A DNA stretch of 64,000 bases from assembly GCF_022512515.1 (NCBI RefSeq), contig NZ_JAKWBK010000003.1, positions 62,001 to 126,000 on the forward strand, written 5' to 3'. The notes beneath the pieces were generated by a model. It saw nothing but the letters and a program-made list of their open reading frames with translations. It was not told where the DNA came from and made no database searches. Below, in pieces: positions 28,087 through 38,283 of this stretch. Source of the stretch: Paraniabella hibiscisoli. Its GTDB lineage: Bacteria > Bacteroidota > Bacteroidia > Chitinophagales > Chitinophagaceae. The position numbers were made by a program, and so were the translations under genes. Numbering within the stretch: position 1 is the stretch's first letter; each line of letters begins with the position of its first letter.

Positions 28087-28886
28087 ATAGTTTTTTTATG
28101 TCTAACTATTTTCCCGATATCAGCTTATTAGTAACTCATTATAACCGCAGCGCTTCTTTAGAAAACCTGCTTCAATCATTTATTAAAGTTGGTTGTAGTT
28201 TTGGAGCCATTGTAGTTTCAGATGACGGCAGTAATGACGTACACACAAACAAGTTGAGGGAGCTACAGGCTACCTACAATTTCAATCTCGTTCCTGCCAT
28301 AAAAAATGGCGGATTGGGAAGAAATTTGAACAAAGGTGACGATGCAGTGACCACGCCGTATACGTTATATGTGCAGGAAGACTTTGAAGCTACTGAAAAA
28401 TTTCCGCAGGCATTGCAGGATGCATTTGATATGATGTCAGAAGATCGCAGCCTGGATATGGCCAAGTTTTATGCCTACTATAGCCATCCTTATCTTACCG
28501 ATTTCAAAAAGGGGTTTTCGAAAATAACTATTCCCGCTCTTGCTACCGACTATACCAAAATATATGCATATACTGACCACCCGCATTTGAGAAGAAGCGA
28601 TTTTTTTGAAAAATTCGGTCGTTATCCGGAAGGCCTTAAAGGCGATGTAACGGAATATAAAATGTGTATTTCTTTTTTACAAAACAAAGGTCAGGCTATT
28701 TTTTACAATGATTTTACCGGGCTTTTTATACAAAAAAACTCTGAAGCAGAACCAAGTACAATGTCTCGCACAGCTTGGAAACAAAAGAACTCATTTTTTA
28801 TATCGTTGTTGAGAACATTTTACAGGCAGGTTAAATATAACTTTGATATTGCTTTTGCAAGCCCTTTGCTGAAGCTCAAAAAGTAA
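28083..28886 (+). CDS. Family 2-like glycosyltransferase
   Basis: The start at 28083 gives MNSFFMSNYFPDISLLVTHYNRSASL. GAIVVSDDGSNDVHTNK is the nucleotide-binding segment, and LYVQEDFEATEKFPQAL takes the place of the DxD motif (Q-E-D). The C-terminal half has DHPHLRRSDFFEKFGRYPEG, an acceptor-type segment. 267 aa, frame intact from this start. The ATG overlaps the preceding GT stop by 1-4 bp, so the pair forms an operon, probably adding successive sugars of the exopolysaccharide repeat. Confidence 0.78.
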   Translation: MNSFFMSNYFPDISLLVTHYNRSASLENLLQSFIKVGCSFGAIVVSDDGSNDVHTNKLRELQATYNFNLVPAIKNGGLGRNLNKGDDAVTTPYTLYVQEDFEATEKFPQALQDAFDMMSEDRSLDMAKFYAYYSHPYLTDFKKGFSKITIPALATDYTKIYAYTDHPHLRRSDFFEKFGRYPEGLKGDVTEYKMCISFLQNKGQAIFYNDFTGLFIQKNSEAEPSTMSRTAWKQKNSFFISLLRTFYRQVKYNFDIAFASPLLKLKK

Positions 28887-28955
28887 CCCTTTCAAAAGGA
28901 GCTAATTGATTATAAAAATGAGCTACAGCGTCAACGGTGATTTAAGACAATAACA

Positions 28956-29814
28956 TTAGTTTACCTGAAGATAGTCATCCAGCCTATCTAAAATAACTTC
29001 ATCCACCAAGGTATCAAACTTCCTTGCGAAAAAATTATGCGTACTTTTCAAAGCAGTCAGATCTTCCTGTGTTAATAATTTGGGATTCGCCTTTTTTCAG
29101 ACCAATCGATAAATCTGTAATTATCGTTTACAACATCATCTTTAAACTGGGAGTTCATTAATATAGTGGCATAAAGATATTCATCGGGAGCCCAGGTGAG
29201 TTTGGCAAAATTTTTAAGCTTGCTATTATTGGTAATTGTATCTGCAAAAAAATAAGCTGCTTCTGCAGGCAATGTCCACCAACTGGAGCAATTTCCCCCG
29301 TATAATTTCCAATCCAGTGGAAACTTCCTTTGCGGGAGTATTGTGTTTATCAATCGTTGAGCCAGATATTTGCCTTTTATAGAAAAATCATTAAAATGGT
29401 AGTTAGTGATTCGCACCAGGTTTTCATGCCACCACTTTTTCTCCTCGGTGTCTTCATAAGAGATGAAGCATTTGCCTTTGTTCATCTCTAAAAACTTAAC
29501 AAACTCAGTTATTTTTTTATAGGATAGTCTTGCCCGCTTATTAAATTGATAAAATCATATTTCGTTTCGCTCGCTTTTATTTCGGCTATTGAAGCGGTAA
29601 TAGCATTTATCAGGCTAAAGCCTCCCCAATTAACCTTGACCCGGTTTTTAACAAACGTTACATTCGTTTTCTCTTTAAGCCTTTCAAACTGCGTAATGTC
29701 TATTTTTTTATCAACGTGCACAAAAATATCACTTCCGGGGCAGGTCAAAGCATTGATCAACCTAGCTAATTGGTCTGCATTTTTATAAGTAATAATTAAA
29801 TGACAGAGGTTCAT
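28956..29814 (-). CDS. GT14-type (core-2/I-branching-like) glycosyltransferase, two frame breaks
   Basis: The N-terminus MNLCHLIITYKNADQLARLI with DIFVHVDKKIDI is characteristic of the core-2/I-branching family, as are NWGGFSLINA, NLISGQDYPIK and GGNCSSWWTLPAEAAYFF followed by TWAPDEYLYATILMNS. Readable pieces join when the A7 run near 29513-29519 is A8 and A6 near 29089 is A7; the tail continues NPKLLTQEDLTALKSTHNFF to 28956. About 286 aa. Such enzymes add N-acetylhexosamine or xylose. Its start overlaps the stop of the upstream GT4 gene by 4 bp. Confidence 0.82.
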
Positions 29815-31021
29815 ACACTTCTTTTTTGCGTGTTTTCTATTGCGGTGTAAATGCTGTTAACAGAATTCTCCCAGCTATGTGAGTGGGCAAATTCGATCTT
29901 CGCGCTTATACTTGCTTCGGTTTGAGGTACTAAAGCTTTTTGCAATAAAGACTGGTAATCGGCTAAAGAGTCTGCCAGAAATACAAACTCGCTAAACAAC
30001 TCCATGGTTTGAGTTCTGGTTGCCAATACCGGTTTGCCCATGGCAAGATATTCATCTATTTTTCTTGGATAATTTCCTATAGTCAGGTCATTTACAACCT
30101 GTGGGTTTATGCATACATCAAATGCCGATATATATGCCGGCAGCTCTTCAGGCGGCTTTGAACCTGTGAAATAAGCGTTATCCAAATTATGTAACCTACT
30201 ATTTTTGAAGGGTTCATCCTCAGGGCCTACAAAAACAAAAACCATTGATGGACTTGCCTCAACCAGGTTTTCCAGCAATGCCAGGTCAAGCCTTGCCGAT
30301 AATAATGCACCGACATATCCAATTACCGGAGCGTTAGGTGATTGCTGCTTTCTTTTTGCTAATTCTTCGGGCACCTCCTGGTTAGGAACAAATAAAGAAA
30401 AATCACATCCTTGCCCCACATAATATGCATTAGAATTAAATTTGGCACAGTGCTGTGTCAGGTACTCCGAATTAGCTACGCAAACATCACTCTTGGCGAT
30501 AAGGCGTGGTTCCCAAACCATACCATGTTTTCTCCAGTAATCCGTTGCATAAAAATTATCTCTCGAATAATACACCGATACCGAAGGAGTAATATGATCC
30601 TGGAGATACAGACTTCTGAACATATCGCCGTCGTTAAAGAGTATAAAATCTTTAAACCCTAACAGGGCAATAGCTTTTTTACACTACCTGCGAGTTTGCG
30701 GTTATTCCGCCTGTTGAATATATCAAATAGCCACTCTCCTTTTATCCAGTTGATGGACTCAATCATAACATCGTGATACCACACCCACAAATTATCCTGT
30801 ATCAATTCGAGAGGTTCCGCTTTCTTCAGAAGTACATCCAGTCTTCTTTTCGTAGATTCTTTATCTCCATGCTGAAACCGGGTCTTCCTGTCTAAAGGCG
30901 TGCTGATATATAACACACGATTATGTTTACTGAATTCGAGAGCAATATTTTTACAATTGCTGCCAATTTCAGTATCCCAAGATTGCTGACCTACAATGAT
31001 GATATCCCGGTTTTTAATCAT
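29811..31021 (-). CDS. Family 4-type glycosyltransferase, frameshifted
   Basis: The N-terminal lobe (DIIIVGQQSWDTEIGSNCKN) carries acceptor-side features; the C-terminal lobe has PVIGYVGALLSARLDLALLE, FVGPEDEP, YFTGSKPPEELPAYISAFDV and the E-x7-E-like motif region RKIDEYLAMGKPVLAT. One more A in the A6 run near 30674-30679 joins the two readable pieces (SVKKAIALLGFKDFILFNDG). About 404 aa. Resembles TuaH-type transferases. It is in the middle of the minus-strand exopolysaccharide operon (15 bp from the GT2 upstream, 4-bp overlap downstream). Confidence 0.84.
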
Positions 31022-31035
31022 AATGATGCCATCTT

Positions 31036-32187
31036 TTATTCAAAATGTTTTGTAGCCACCGATCTTTTATTGGCGTTCCTGGAGTGCATAAGAGAAATAA
31101 CCTGGTAAAACATAAAAGACGGGATATGTTTTAACGCTTTTATTATACGCTTATCTGCCCCTCTCAAGGGTAATAAAAATCCTAACACGAACAGGAGGAA
31201 GCTTAGAGCCCACATTAAAGAAAGAACAGGGGCTACTATAAGGTTCACCAATAAGCAAAGCACTGATAACATAAGAAAAATAAACAACGGTGGTCGCAGT
31301 AGCACAATTCCGAAAAGGAACTGGTTGACACTAGCTTTCCTCACACCTAACCCGATCAGCTTAAAGCCAAGGCTAAAATACCGGAACCAGGTATTGATCC
31401 ATCTTGCGCGTTGGTTAACCAACTGTGACGACTTTGAAGTTTTTTGATCATATACAATAGCTTTTTCAGCAAAGGCGATGCGATTACCGCGCCGGATAAT
31501 TTCGTACTGCAGTACCTTATCAAAACCGGCTCCTGAAACATCCTTGCCACCCAGACATTCTTCATATAACGCCACGCTGAAAGCCATACCCGATCCGGAC
31601 AAAGTTGCTGAAGAACCCAGGTGAAACAATACTTCCCCATCATAGAAATGGTAGTAAATATCGCGGGCAGCATCTAAACAGGCATACTGGCTATCTAAAT
31701 TCTTGGCAGCGCGCAACCCCTGCACGGCATTAAATCCGTGTTTAAAGAAAGTATTTAAATGATCGAGGTAATACTCATCTACAAGATTATCGCTATCAAT
31801 TATGGTAAGGTAATCATGGTTTCGCTTAAAATGGCGCATGGCATATAAATGAGAACGAACATTGCCTCCAAGCGTCTGTTCAGGACGCAGTAAAATTATC
31901 CGCTCATCATCAAAATGTAATGAAGAAATGTCGGAACAATTATCTAACACCACATAGCATATAAAATTCGTATGCTTAAGGCGCAGGATGGATTGCACCG
32001 TTTCGGGAATATGAGCTATTTCCTGGTAGGCCGTAACTATAATAGCATAGTCAGCATTGAAGGCATCGATGCCAGGCGCAGCTTTTTGACCAGACCTTTT
32101 TGCCAGGCGGAATAATATATACAATACAATTGGCAGCACTAAATTGTAACCAATCAAAAATTGTATGATATACCAGAAATACATCAT
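31036..32187 (-). CDS. Membrane-anchored family 2 glycosyltransferase
   Basis: One N-terminal membrane helix (FLIGYNLVLPIVLYILFRL) precedes the GT-A domain with AIIVTAYQEIAHIPETVQSI, the DxD-like TIIDSDNLVDEYYLD, acceptor motif GSGMAFS and the Q-x-x-RW motif QRARWINTWF, as in processive or lipid-linked transferases. Two to three C-terminal membrane helices follow (LLRPPLFIFLMLSVLCLLVNL and the next). 383 aa, no frame break. It acts at the cytoplasmic membrane face on the growing lipid-linked glycan. Confidence 0.87.
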   Translation of the reverse strand: MMYFWYIIQFLIGYNLVLPIVLYILFRLAKRSGQKAAPGIDAFNADYAIIVTAYQEIAHIPETVQSILRLKHTNFICYVVLDNCSDISSLHFDDERIILLRPEQTLGGNVRSHLYAMRHFKRNHDYLTIIDSDNLVDEYYLDHLNTFFKHGFNAVQGLRAAKNLDSQYACLDAARDIYYHFYDGEVLFHLGSSATLSGSGMAFSVALYEECLGGKDVSGAGFDKVLQYEIIRRGNRIAFAEKAIVYDQKTSKSSQLVNQRARWINTWFRYFSLGFKLIGLGVRKASVNQFLFGIVLLRPPLFIFLMLSVLCLLVNLIVAPVLSLMWALSFLLFVLGFLLPLRGADKRIIKALKHIPSFMFYQVISLMHSRNANKRSVATKHFE

Positions 32188-32286
32188 TGCATTAAATTAT
32201 TTGATACCTCGCTTTAATCCCCACAGGAAAAACAGTATTCCTGGTATTATAAAAATCAGAACCGGCATATAATTAAATTAAGACTA

Positions 32287-33706
32287 TCAGGAGCTTTGTT
32301 TATCAATTTTTGAAGCATTAAATATCATGGCAAATCCAAGATTGACAAATATATTAGAAGGCATATTATTGATTACCTCATTGCCATAGCTACACACAAA
32401 AATGCCTGCTATGCCCGCCGTTATGGCAATTGATATCACCCTTAAGTTTTGATCCTTTATCGTCCAGGCGATGCCGGTACCCTTACCCAAAAGATACATC
32501 AGCATGCAAACCAAAGTGTAAAACCTATAATACCGGTTTGCGCCCATAATTTCACCCAATAACTATCCGGTTCAATAGTTGACAAATATTTGTCTGCGTT
32601 ATAGGCATGGCCAAATGCGCCTATTACTCCCAGGCCGCCCCCAAGTGGCCGTGAACTTAAATAGTCTGATAGTTTTTTTGGTTAATGAACCGGAGGTTTA
32701 GAGATGCATCCTGAGGATCGATGGCCGTTCTAAATCGGAAAATTGCATAATTACCATTTCCTATATTGGTATACTTCAAAAAGCCAACAAAAAGTCCCAT
32801 CAAAATACATCCTGCTATTATAATCTTGTATCGCCTTGTTAATATAAGCGCATATCCTGCTGCTGCCACAAGTGCAAAAAAGCCCCTCTCGTTCCTGATA
32901 TAAGCATGGCTATGGTAAAAATGGGCACAGCCAGAAACAAAGCAGTTTTATAAAATCCTTTCTTCCATCCTAACGCGCGGGAAAGCGTGACAATTACCAT
33001 GACCGCCATTGAAGCACCGAATTGGCCGGCATCTATATAAAAAGAAAAAACACGTAACTGCCCCCAAATTAAATGCGTAGGAAATTGCTCAACGAAACGC
33101 TGGTCACCTGCGCTTAAACCAATATACTTTTGTTTAAGACCATATAATGCCCCCAGAAAAGAAAATACCAGGATCATTTTGGTTACCACTTTTATACGGC
33201 TTTTGGTATTGATAAGCAATAGGCCGAGACCAGAAAGAGCTATGGGGTAAATACCTACACCTCTTATTTCCTGCAACCATCCCCTGAAACTAGCGCCCGC
33301 AGGGTTGCCCAGTTGCGCTATACAGAACAGAAGCCATACCAGAAAAATCCAGGCAAGATTACTATTGAGCAGCCGGAAGTCTAATTTATCTGCATTATAC
33401 CAAACGCTTAGCCAGGCAATTACCAGGAGCGCTTCAATGCCCATTCCATAAGGAATACCATCAAATTCCCGGTAAAAAAGAAAAGTATGAAACAGTAAGT
33501 TAAAACTCCTAACAAACCTATAAACGGCTCTTTAAAAGCCATTATCAGATAAACGGCAAAACCCAGGAAAAGTACCGGCAACACGGGTACGATATAGCTA
33601 CCCGTAAAGGCAAAACAAACTCCAATAAAGATAGCCGCGATAACAGCAGCTATTATAAAAAGCACTGGCCGAAAGTCAACTTAAAATAACTGGTGTCCAG
33701 TTTCAT
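32287..33706 (-). CDS. O-antigen ligase/Wzy-type polymerase, five frame breaks
   Basis: Five readable pieces of one polytopic membrane protein: MKLDTSYFKLTFGQCF at 33706, then IIAAVIAAIFIGVCFAFTG, the Wzy_C-like region (GNPAGASFRGWLQEIRGVGI, SGTRGAFFALVAAAGYALIL) and the tail SSRPLGGGLGVIGAFGHAYN..EPDSYWVKLWAQTGIIGF. The conserved RG-GTRGA and PDSYW-x7-TGIIGF motifs are typical of the family. Breaks fall in T5 (33661), G3 (33454), T6 (32887), A7 (32677) and a C near 32511, each one base short. About 474 aa. It would polymerise the exopolysaccharide repeat in the periplasm. Confidence 0.8.
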
Positions 33707-33736
33707 GATAATGTTTTTTCTGAAACCACGCCTCTA

Positions 33737-35946
33737 TCAGGTATTCTCGGTTATTTTTACTTTGTTCATCACCCAACCTAAAAATCCTTTTTCGGAAGAC
33801 AAATATTTTAGGAAATTCATGTCGCTTGCTGCAATTTTATTTCCTGCACCAAAAACCGCAATGGATTTATCGGTAAACATCATCCACTCCTTCACGTTAT
33901 GCATTTCCTGAGAACTATCGATGTCCATGATAACGATATCAAAAGTTTCTTTTAAAACTTTAAACCCGGCAAAAAGGCTTTTAACATCCTTAAGCTCTAA
34001 CAGAGAATTACTATTAGCCTGGTTTCTGTTCAAAATCGTAATTCTGTCTTCAATTTGAATTTCCTTTTTAACCAGGAATGATTCAAATACCTGGTTTTGC
34101 TTTTGTTCCTTTTGTTTTGAATTGTTGGTAACGAGGCTGGTTAAGCCCTGGTGATTTTCGCAAATCAATAATACATTTTTACCCATCATTGCAAAAGCGT
34201 AACTTAAACTACCTGCCAGGAAACTTTTGCCCTCTCCGTCAGCAAAACTGGTTATACCCAAAACATTATTACCATTAGACAACTCTTCATTCAGTTCAAA
34301 TCTAAGAGAACGAAGCAGGTCCCGGTAAATCATATAATCATTAACCGATTCGGTATTCTTCCAGATATCGCGGAGGTCTTTATTTTCCTCATTAATAAGA
34401 TTCAGGCAGCCCAGTACTTTCTGTCCTGTGGCCGACTTCAATTGATCGGGTGTATTGATAGTTGTATTCAACATGAATACAATCAACAACGTAAGCAGGC
34501 AGATCATAAAACTAGATACACCTGATAAACCAAGATATAGAACGCCTTTTGATGGATTAGGCGGTTGCGGCAAACCCGGCTCGCTAATATTCAATTGAAT
34601 TCCCGCTCTGGCAAGCATGCTTGTTTGTTCAAACTGTGTCTGCACATCTGAATATTCCTTTGTCGCCAGATCGGCATCTCTGGCTAAAGCTGCCTGCCCG
34701 GCATTATTCACCAGGCCTACGCTTCCTCCTGCTCTTCTGGGACCTAAGCTGGCCAATTGTTGTTCGACCACAGTTAACATGCTGTTAGCTGCCGCCAGGT
34801 CATTTTCCAACCTGATTTTATCATTAAGCAGGCTTTGCCTGATTCCCGCAGCAGCCGACGAGCTGCCTTTGTCTCCGGAACTGGATAACAAACGTGATTT
34901 GATACGCTGCAGTGAATCTAATGTTGCTTTGTCCTGGGGCTGGAAATTGTTGTTGACATACCTGGCGTTGGCCATAGATATCTGGTTGTCGATGCTGACA
35001 ATATCACTATTACTGGCGGAACTGGTGGAGCCGGAACTCACATAGCCGCCACTTCCGGCCAGTTTATTGTTGACCTCGTTTAATGCTCCTTTTAGCGAAC
35101 TAATATTCCGTACAACAGCCGTACGTTGGCTTTCAGCTTCATTGATCTGCTGATTGATCACATCTGCCTGTTGTTGGGCACTCATGGCATTGGCAGCATT
35201 GGATGCAGCACCAGCGCTAGAGTTCAACAATTGGGCGTTTTTTTTAACCATCTCATTTTGCTTCGCTTTTAAGATTGTATCTAATGAAGCAATGGATTGT
35301 TGCTGATTGGTGGTTACAATATTGGTGTAATAGTTTATAAAATCGCCCGACAATGTGTTAACAACATAAGTAGACAGCTGCGGATTTTCTGAAGTGAACA
35401 CAACTTTAATAAAATCGCTCTCCCCATTACGATAAATTTCCAGGCCTTTCGACAGGCTGCCATCGTCATAACGGAAAGACCGTAAAATATCAAATAACTT
35501 TATCTCGCCGTTATCAGCTATAGAAATAAGTGCATTTGCATTCAAACGCTTCTGATATTCTGCGATCACCTGGGTCTTCTCCTGCGCGGTTAGCTTTTGA
35601 ACATCCTCCGGGTATTTTCTGAACGCCTCCCCAGGATTTTCCAGATCGTGTAAAGCTAATTTGTAGGAAAGCGCTGTAATTCTTTTTTCGACCTCATCAG
35701 TTCCAACAAATTGCCGAACTGTTGGGTTAACTTGAAGTAATCGGTATTTTGCTCCACCTTTAAAGCGGCATCTTGTAAACTGCTGGTTAAACCGGTGGAG
35801 ATCAGTGCCTCCGAGCGATATTCCCGGGGCATTTGCTTAACAAAAAAATAGGTAATTATAACGCACACAAGAGGCACTATAATAAGAAGCCATTTAAACC
35901 TGACTAAGTACTTTAAGAATTCCTTCAGATTAAAATTAAAATTCAT
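33737..35946 (-). CDS. Wzc-like polysaccharide co-polymerase with BY-kinase-type ATPase domain, frameshifted
   Basis: The N-terminal Wzz domain starts with a membrane helix (WLLIIVPLVCVIITYFFV), then a long coiled coil, a Ser/Ala/Gln-rich periplasmic region, the GNVR-like block and the proline-rich TM2 entry (GLPQPPNPSKGVLYLGL). The cytoplasmic domain has a P-loop FADGEGKSFLAGSL and Walker B-like FDIVIMDID. The Walker A' motif, normally LLIDxDxR, reads LLICENHQG, and no C-terminal tyrosine cluster is present, so autokinase activity is doubtful. One extra A near 35688 (A6) repairs the frame. About 736 aa. It controls chain length with the polymerase and TolC-like protein. Confidence 0.85.
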
Positions 35947-35957
35947 TCCTTATGTTA

Positions 35958-36659
35958 TTATCTTACATTTTCAAGCCTTGTGCCAATAATTTCTTCCAGC
36001 TCGTTCTTTGCTTTTAAATAATCAACCTCGGCTGATAAATTGGAAGCTTCTGCTTCAACAAGCAAATTTTTAGTAGAGGTGTAGACTTCTATGGAGACCT
36101 CATTATTTTTAAACTGGGTTTGCGCATTAGTAAAGACGCCTCTCAGGTCTGAAGCTGCAAGCGCTCTTAGCTCAAGCATCTTTCTTGCAGCTAAAAATGC
36201 GTAATACCTGCCCTTTACATTATTTACCAGTACATTTTTGAAATCTTTGTTTTGCTCCTGCGCAATAATATAGTCGGCCTTTGCGCTTTTGATCATTGCT
36301 GGTTTAGTAAGAAAGTTGCCCAGATTCATGCTAATACCAAACTGAAACCCACGGGTAACAATATTACTGGACCCGTTTGAACCACCGCCAGGTATTATTA
36401 CCAGGGCATCATTTTTTGTAGGACTGTAAAAATAGCCGGCGTTAAACATATCTAAAAGACCTACCGCAGCGATTGTCTTCTGAATCCTCGCTTTATCAAG
36501 TGTAGCGTCAGCAGCTTTCTTTAAGGGATAATTCTGAACTGCCAGATTGATATATTTATTAAGCAATACACTATCGATGTCACTTATAATAGACTGTTGA
36601 GCATTTACTCCTAAAATAGAAGTTATGATAAATAAGATTATGAGACATGTTTTTTTCAT
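35958..36659 (-). CDS. Half-size TolC-family outer-membrane protein
   Basis: The start at 36659 (MKKTCLIILFIITSILGVNAQ) gives a clear signal peptide. The rest matches an OEP repeat: LNKYINLAVQNYPLKKAADA, GFQFGISMNLGNFLTKPAMI, then a long helix (DFKNVLVNNVKGRYYAFLAARKMLELRA..) and VEAEASNLSAEVDYLKAKNELEEIIG. At 233 aa it contains only one of the two repeats of a canonical TolC (about 450 aa). It sits 12 bp downstream of the pseudo-receiver sugar transferase and 12 bp before the Wzc-like gene, so it probably helps export the polymer. No frame break seen, so short length seems genuine. Confidence 0.75.
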   Translation of the reverse strand: MKKTCLIILFIITSILGVNAQQSIISDIDSVLLNKYINLAVQNYPLKKAADATLDKARIQKTIAAVGLLDMFNAGYFYSPTKNDALVIIPGGGSNGSSNIVTRGFQFGISMNLGNFLTKPAMIKSAKADYIIAQEQNKDFKNVLVNNVKGRYYAFLAARKMLELRALAASDLRGVFTNAQTQFKNNEVSIEVYTSTKNLLVEAEASNLSAEVDYLKAKNELEEIIGTRLENVR

Positions 36660-36673
36660 ATAGAAAATCAATT

Positions 36674-37798
36674 TTAAACTTTTTCTTTTTGTAGCATAGC
36701 AGGTATCGTCCTTAACATAATTTTCAGATCCATTAAAAAAGAGCTGTCTTTGGCATATGTATTATCCAGTTCTTTACGCTCATCTTCCGACATTTCCGCC
36801 TGTCCCCTTTTAGATATCTGCCACAGGCCGGTTATCCCTGCAGGACCAAGAAATCTCATTGCAAACTGATCTGAAGTAAGTTGCTCCGCCTCGTACAGAG
36901 GTAAAGGCCTGTTCCCGACAATCGACATATCTCCCTTTAAAACATTGAAAAGCTGGGGCAATTCATCGATACTCGTTTTCCTTAAAACATTCCCTATTTT
37001 CGTAATTCGTGGATCATTAAGTATTTTGACGAAGGCTTTTTGCTCATTGCCGCTTTGTTCTCCCGCACTATATTGATTATTGGTTTTACTTAATGCTTCG
37101 AGTTTTTTGTCGGCATCCGTAACCATAGAACGAAACTTGTAAAAGTCAAATATTTTGTACCCCGTTCCAGCTCTCTTACTTTTATATACCACCGGCCCTT
37201 TGCTTTCCAGTCTTATTAAAATAATGACCAGAATAAATAGTGGGAATAATAATAAGATCAAAAAAGACGACACCGCAATATCAAACATCCGTTTATAAAC
37301 GGGCATTTTATACTCTATGCCTTTGGTAGAAAATTTGGAAGCATCATCAGGCTTAATGAGCTTGAACTTTATTAAGAAATTAATACGCTCAAGAATCAAC
37401 TCACTGTTAAATGGACTAAAATAAATATCATTAGCTTTTGCTTCTAACGCCCGTTGATGTAATTCAGTTTTATTAACAGAAGTGAGTAAAATAATGATAA
37501 TACCCGCAGTAATTGCGTTTTGACGCAACGCGCTTATCTCATTGAAAATGCTGCTTTCATTTTTCACTTCCATCAATAACGCGTAGGGTACATCAGCAAT
37601 AGAAGACCCAGACAGATGATTTCTGAAACTTGCTAAAGTAGGATATGTATCAATCCTGTATCCTGAAATAAATTTCTCATCTATTACCTCATCAAAAAAA
37701 TCACTTCCTATATACGCTATACCAACGGTCTGACTTAGAAAATTAGTTTTCAGATGCAAAGAGTTTTGTGTGTTCAGCAAGTAGGTATTTGACGGCAT
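36674..37798 (-). CDS. Initiating sugar transferase with N-terminal pseudo-receiver domain
   Basis: Residues about 24-150 have a receiver-like pattern (VGIAYIGSDFF, PYALLMEVKN, IIILLTSVNKTE, NDIYFSPFNSEL), but the phosphoacceptor Asp is replaced (LMEVKN for LxDxxMP) and the switch Lys is Ser (YFSPFN for KPF). From about 170 comes the polyprenyl-phosphate sugar phosphotransferase: a membrane helix, KRAGTGYKIFDFYKFRSMV, NDPRITKIGNVLRKTSIDEL, PQLFNVLKGDMSIVGNRPLP and GITGLWQISKRG. It starts the lipid-linked repeat. The ATG at 37798 overlaps the response regulator gene by 56 bp; a TTG further in would remove most of this overlap. Confidence 0.88.
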   Translation of the reverse strand: MPSNTYLLNTQNSLHLKTNFLSQTVGIAYIGSDFFDEVIDEKFISGYRIDTYPTLASFRNHLSGSSIADVPYALLMEVKNESSIFNEISALRQNAITAGIIIILLTSVNKTELHQRALEAKANDIYFSPFNSELILERINFLIKFKLIKPDDASKFSTKGIEYKMPVYKRMFDIAVSSFLILLLFPLFILVIILIRLESKGPVVYKSKRAGTGYKIFDFYKFRSMVTDADKKLEALSKTNNQYSAGEQSGNEQKAFVKILNDPRITKIGNVLRKTSIDELPQLFNVLKGDMSIVGNRPLPLYEAEQLTSDQFAMRFLGPAGITGLWQISKRGQAEMSEDERKELDNTYAKDSSFLMDLKIMLRTIPAMLQKEKV

Positions 37799-38141
37799 CT
37801 TTAAGCTTAGTTGGATTAAAAGGTTTTTGAATTATTTCGTTTACCGGAAATCTTAATTGAGCTTCGAGATTTTTGGTATCAGTTGTGCCAGTAAGCAATA
37901 TTACCGGTATTTTGGAGAAAATACCACTGATCTTGATGGAGTTCAAAAACTCGGTACCATTAAAATAGGGCATATTTACATCCAGGATAATCAAATCTGG
38001 CTTGTTCCCCTCCTCCAGCCATCGAATGGCTTCATACCCATTGCTTTTTAATTCGGTTTGGTAGTCTTTTGATAAAACAAACTCTAAAAGTTTTAATATG
38101 GTTGGTTCATCATCAACTATCAGAATTGTTTTCTTCATCAT
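37743..38141 (-). CDS. Single-domain response regulator (CheY-like receiver)
   Basis: The 132-aa protein is a receiver only: acidic pair in ILIVDDEPTIL, phosphoacceptor Asp in LIILDVNMPYFNG, Thr in VILLTGTTDT and Lys in IIQKPFNPTKL. All key residues are present. No output domain. It is the first gene of the exopolysaccharide operon and overlaps the sugar transferase that carries a degenerate receiver, so phospho-signalling to that enzyme is an attractive inference. No histidine kinase is encoded in the window. Confidence 0.92.
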   Translation of the reverse strand: MMKKTILIVDDEPTILKLLEFVLSKDYQTELKSNGYEAIRWLEEGNKPDLIILDVNMPYFNGTEFLNSIKISGIFSKIPVILLTGTTDTKNLEAQLRFPVNEIIQKPFNPTKLKDAVKYLLAEHTKLFASEN

Positions 38142-38157
38142 ATTCTTTTCTATTAAG

Positions 38158-38165
38158 CAAATTTA
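38158..38165 (-). promoter_or_regulatory. Possible -7 element of the exopolysaccharide operon
   Basis: TAAATTTG on the minus strand fits TAnnTTTG, 16 bp before the response-regulator start. The -33 region 19 bp further up is poor (ACTG), so this is tentative. Confidence 0.3.
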
Positions 38166-38283
38166 AGCACAATGAGGTATTGAGCAGTCATATTACCTAG
38201 GAATAATCTTACACCAGTTTTGTTTAGAGGGTTTCTTTCAACGGTGTAAAGCCATAAATATAACAATTCTTTTAAAGGTGCAA

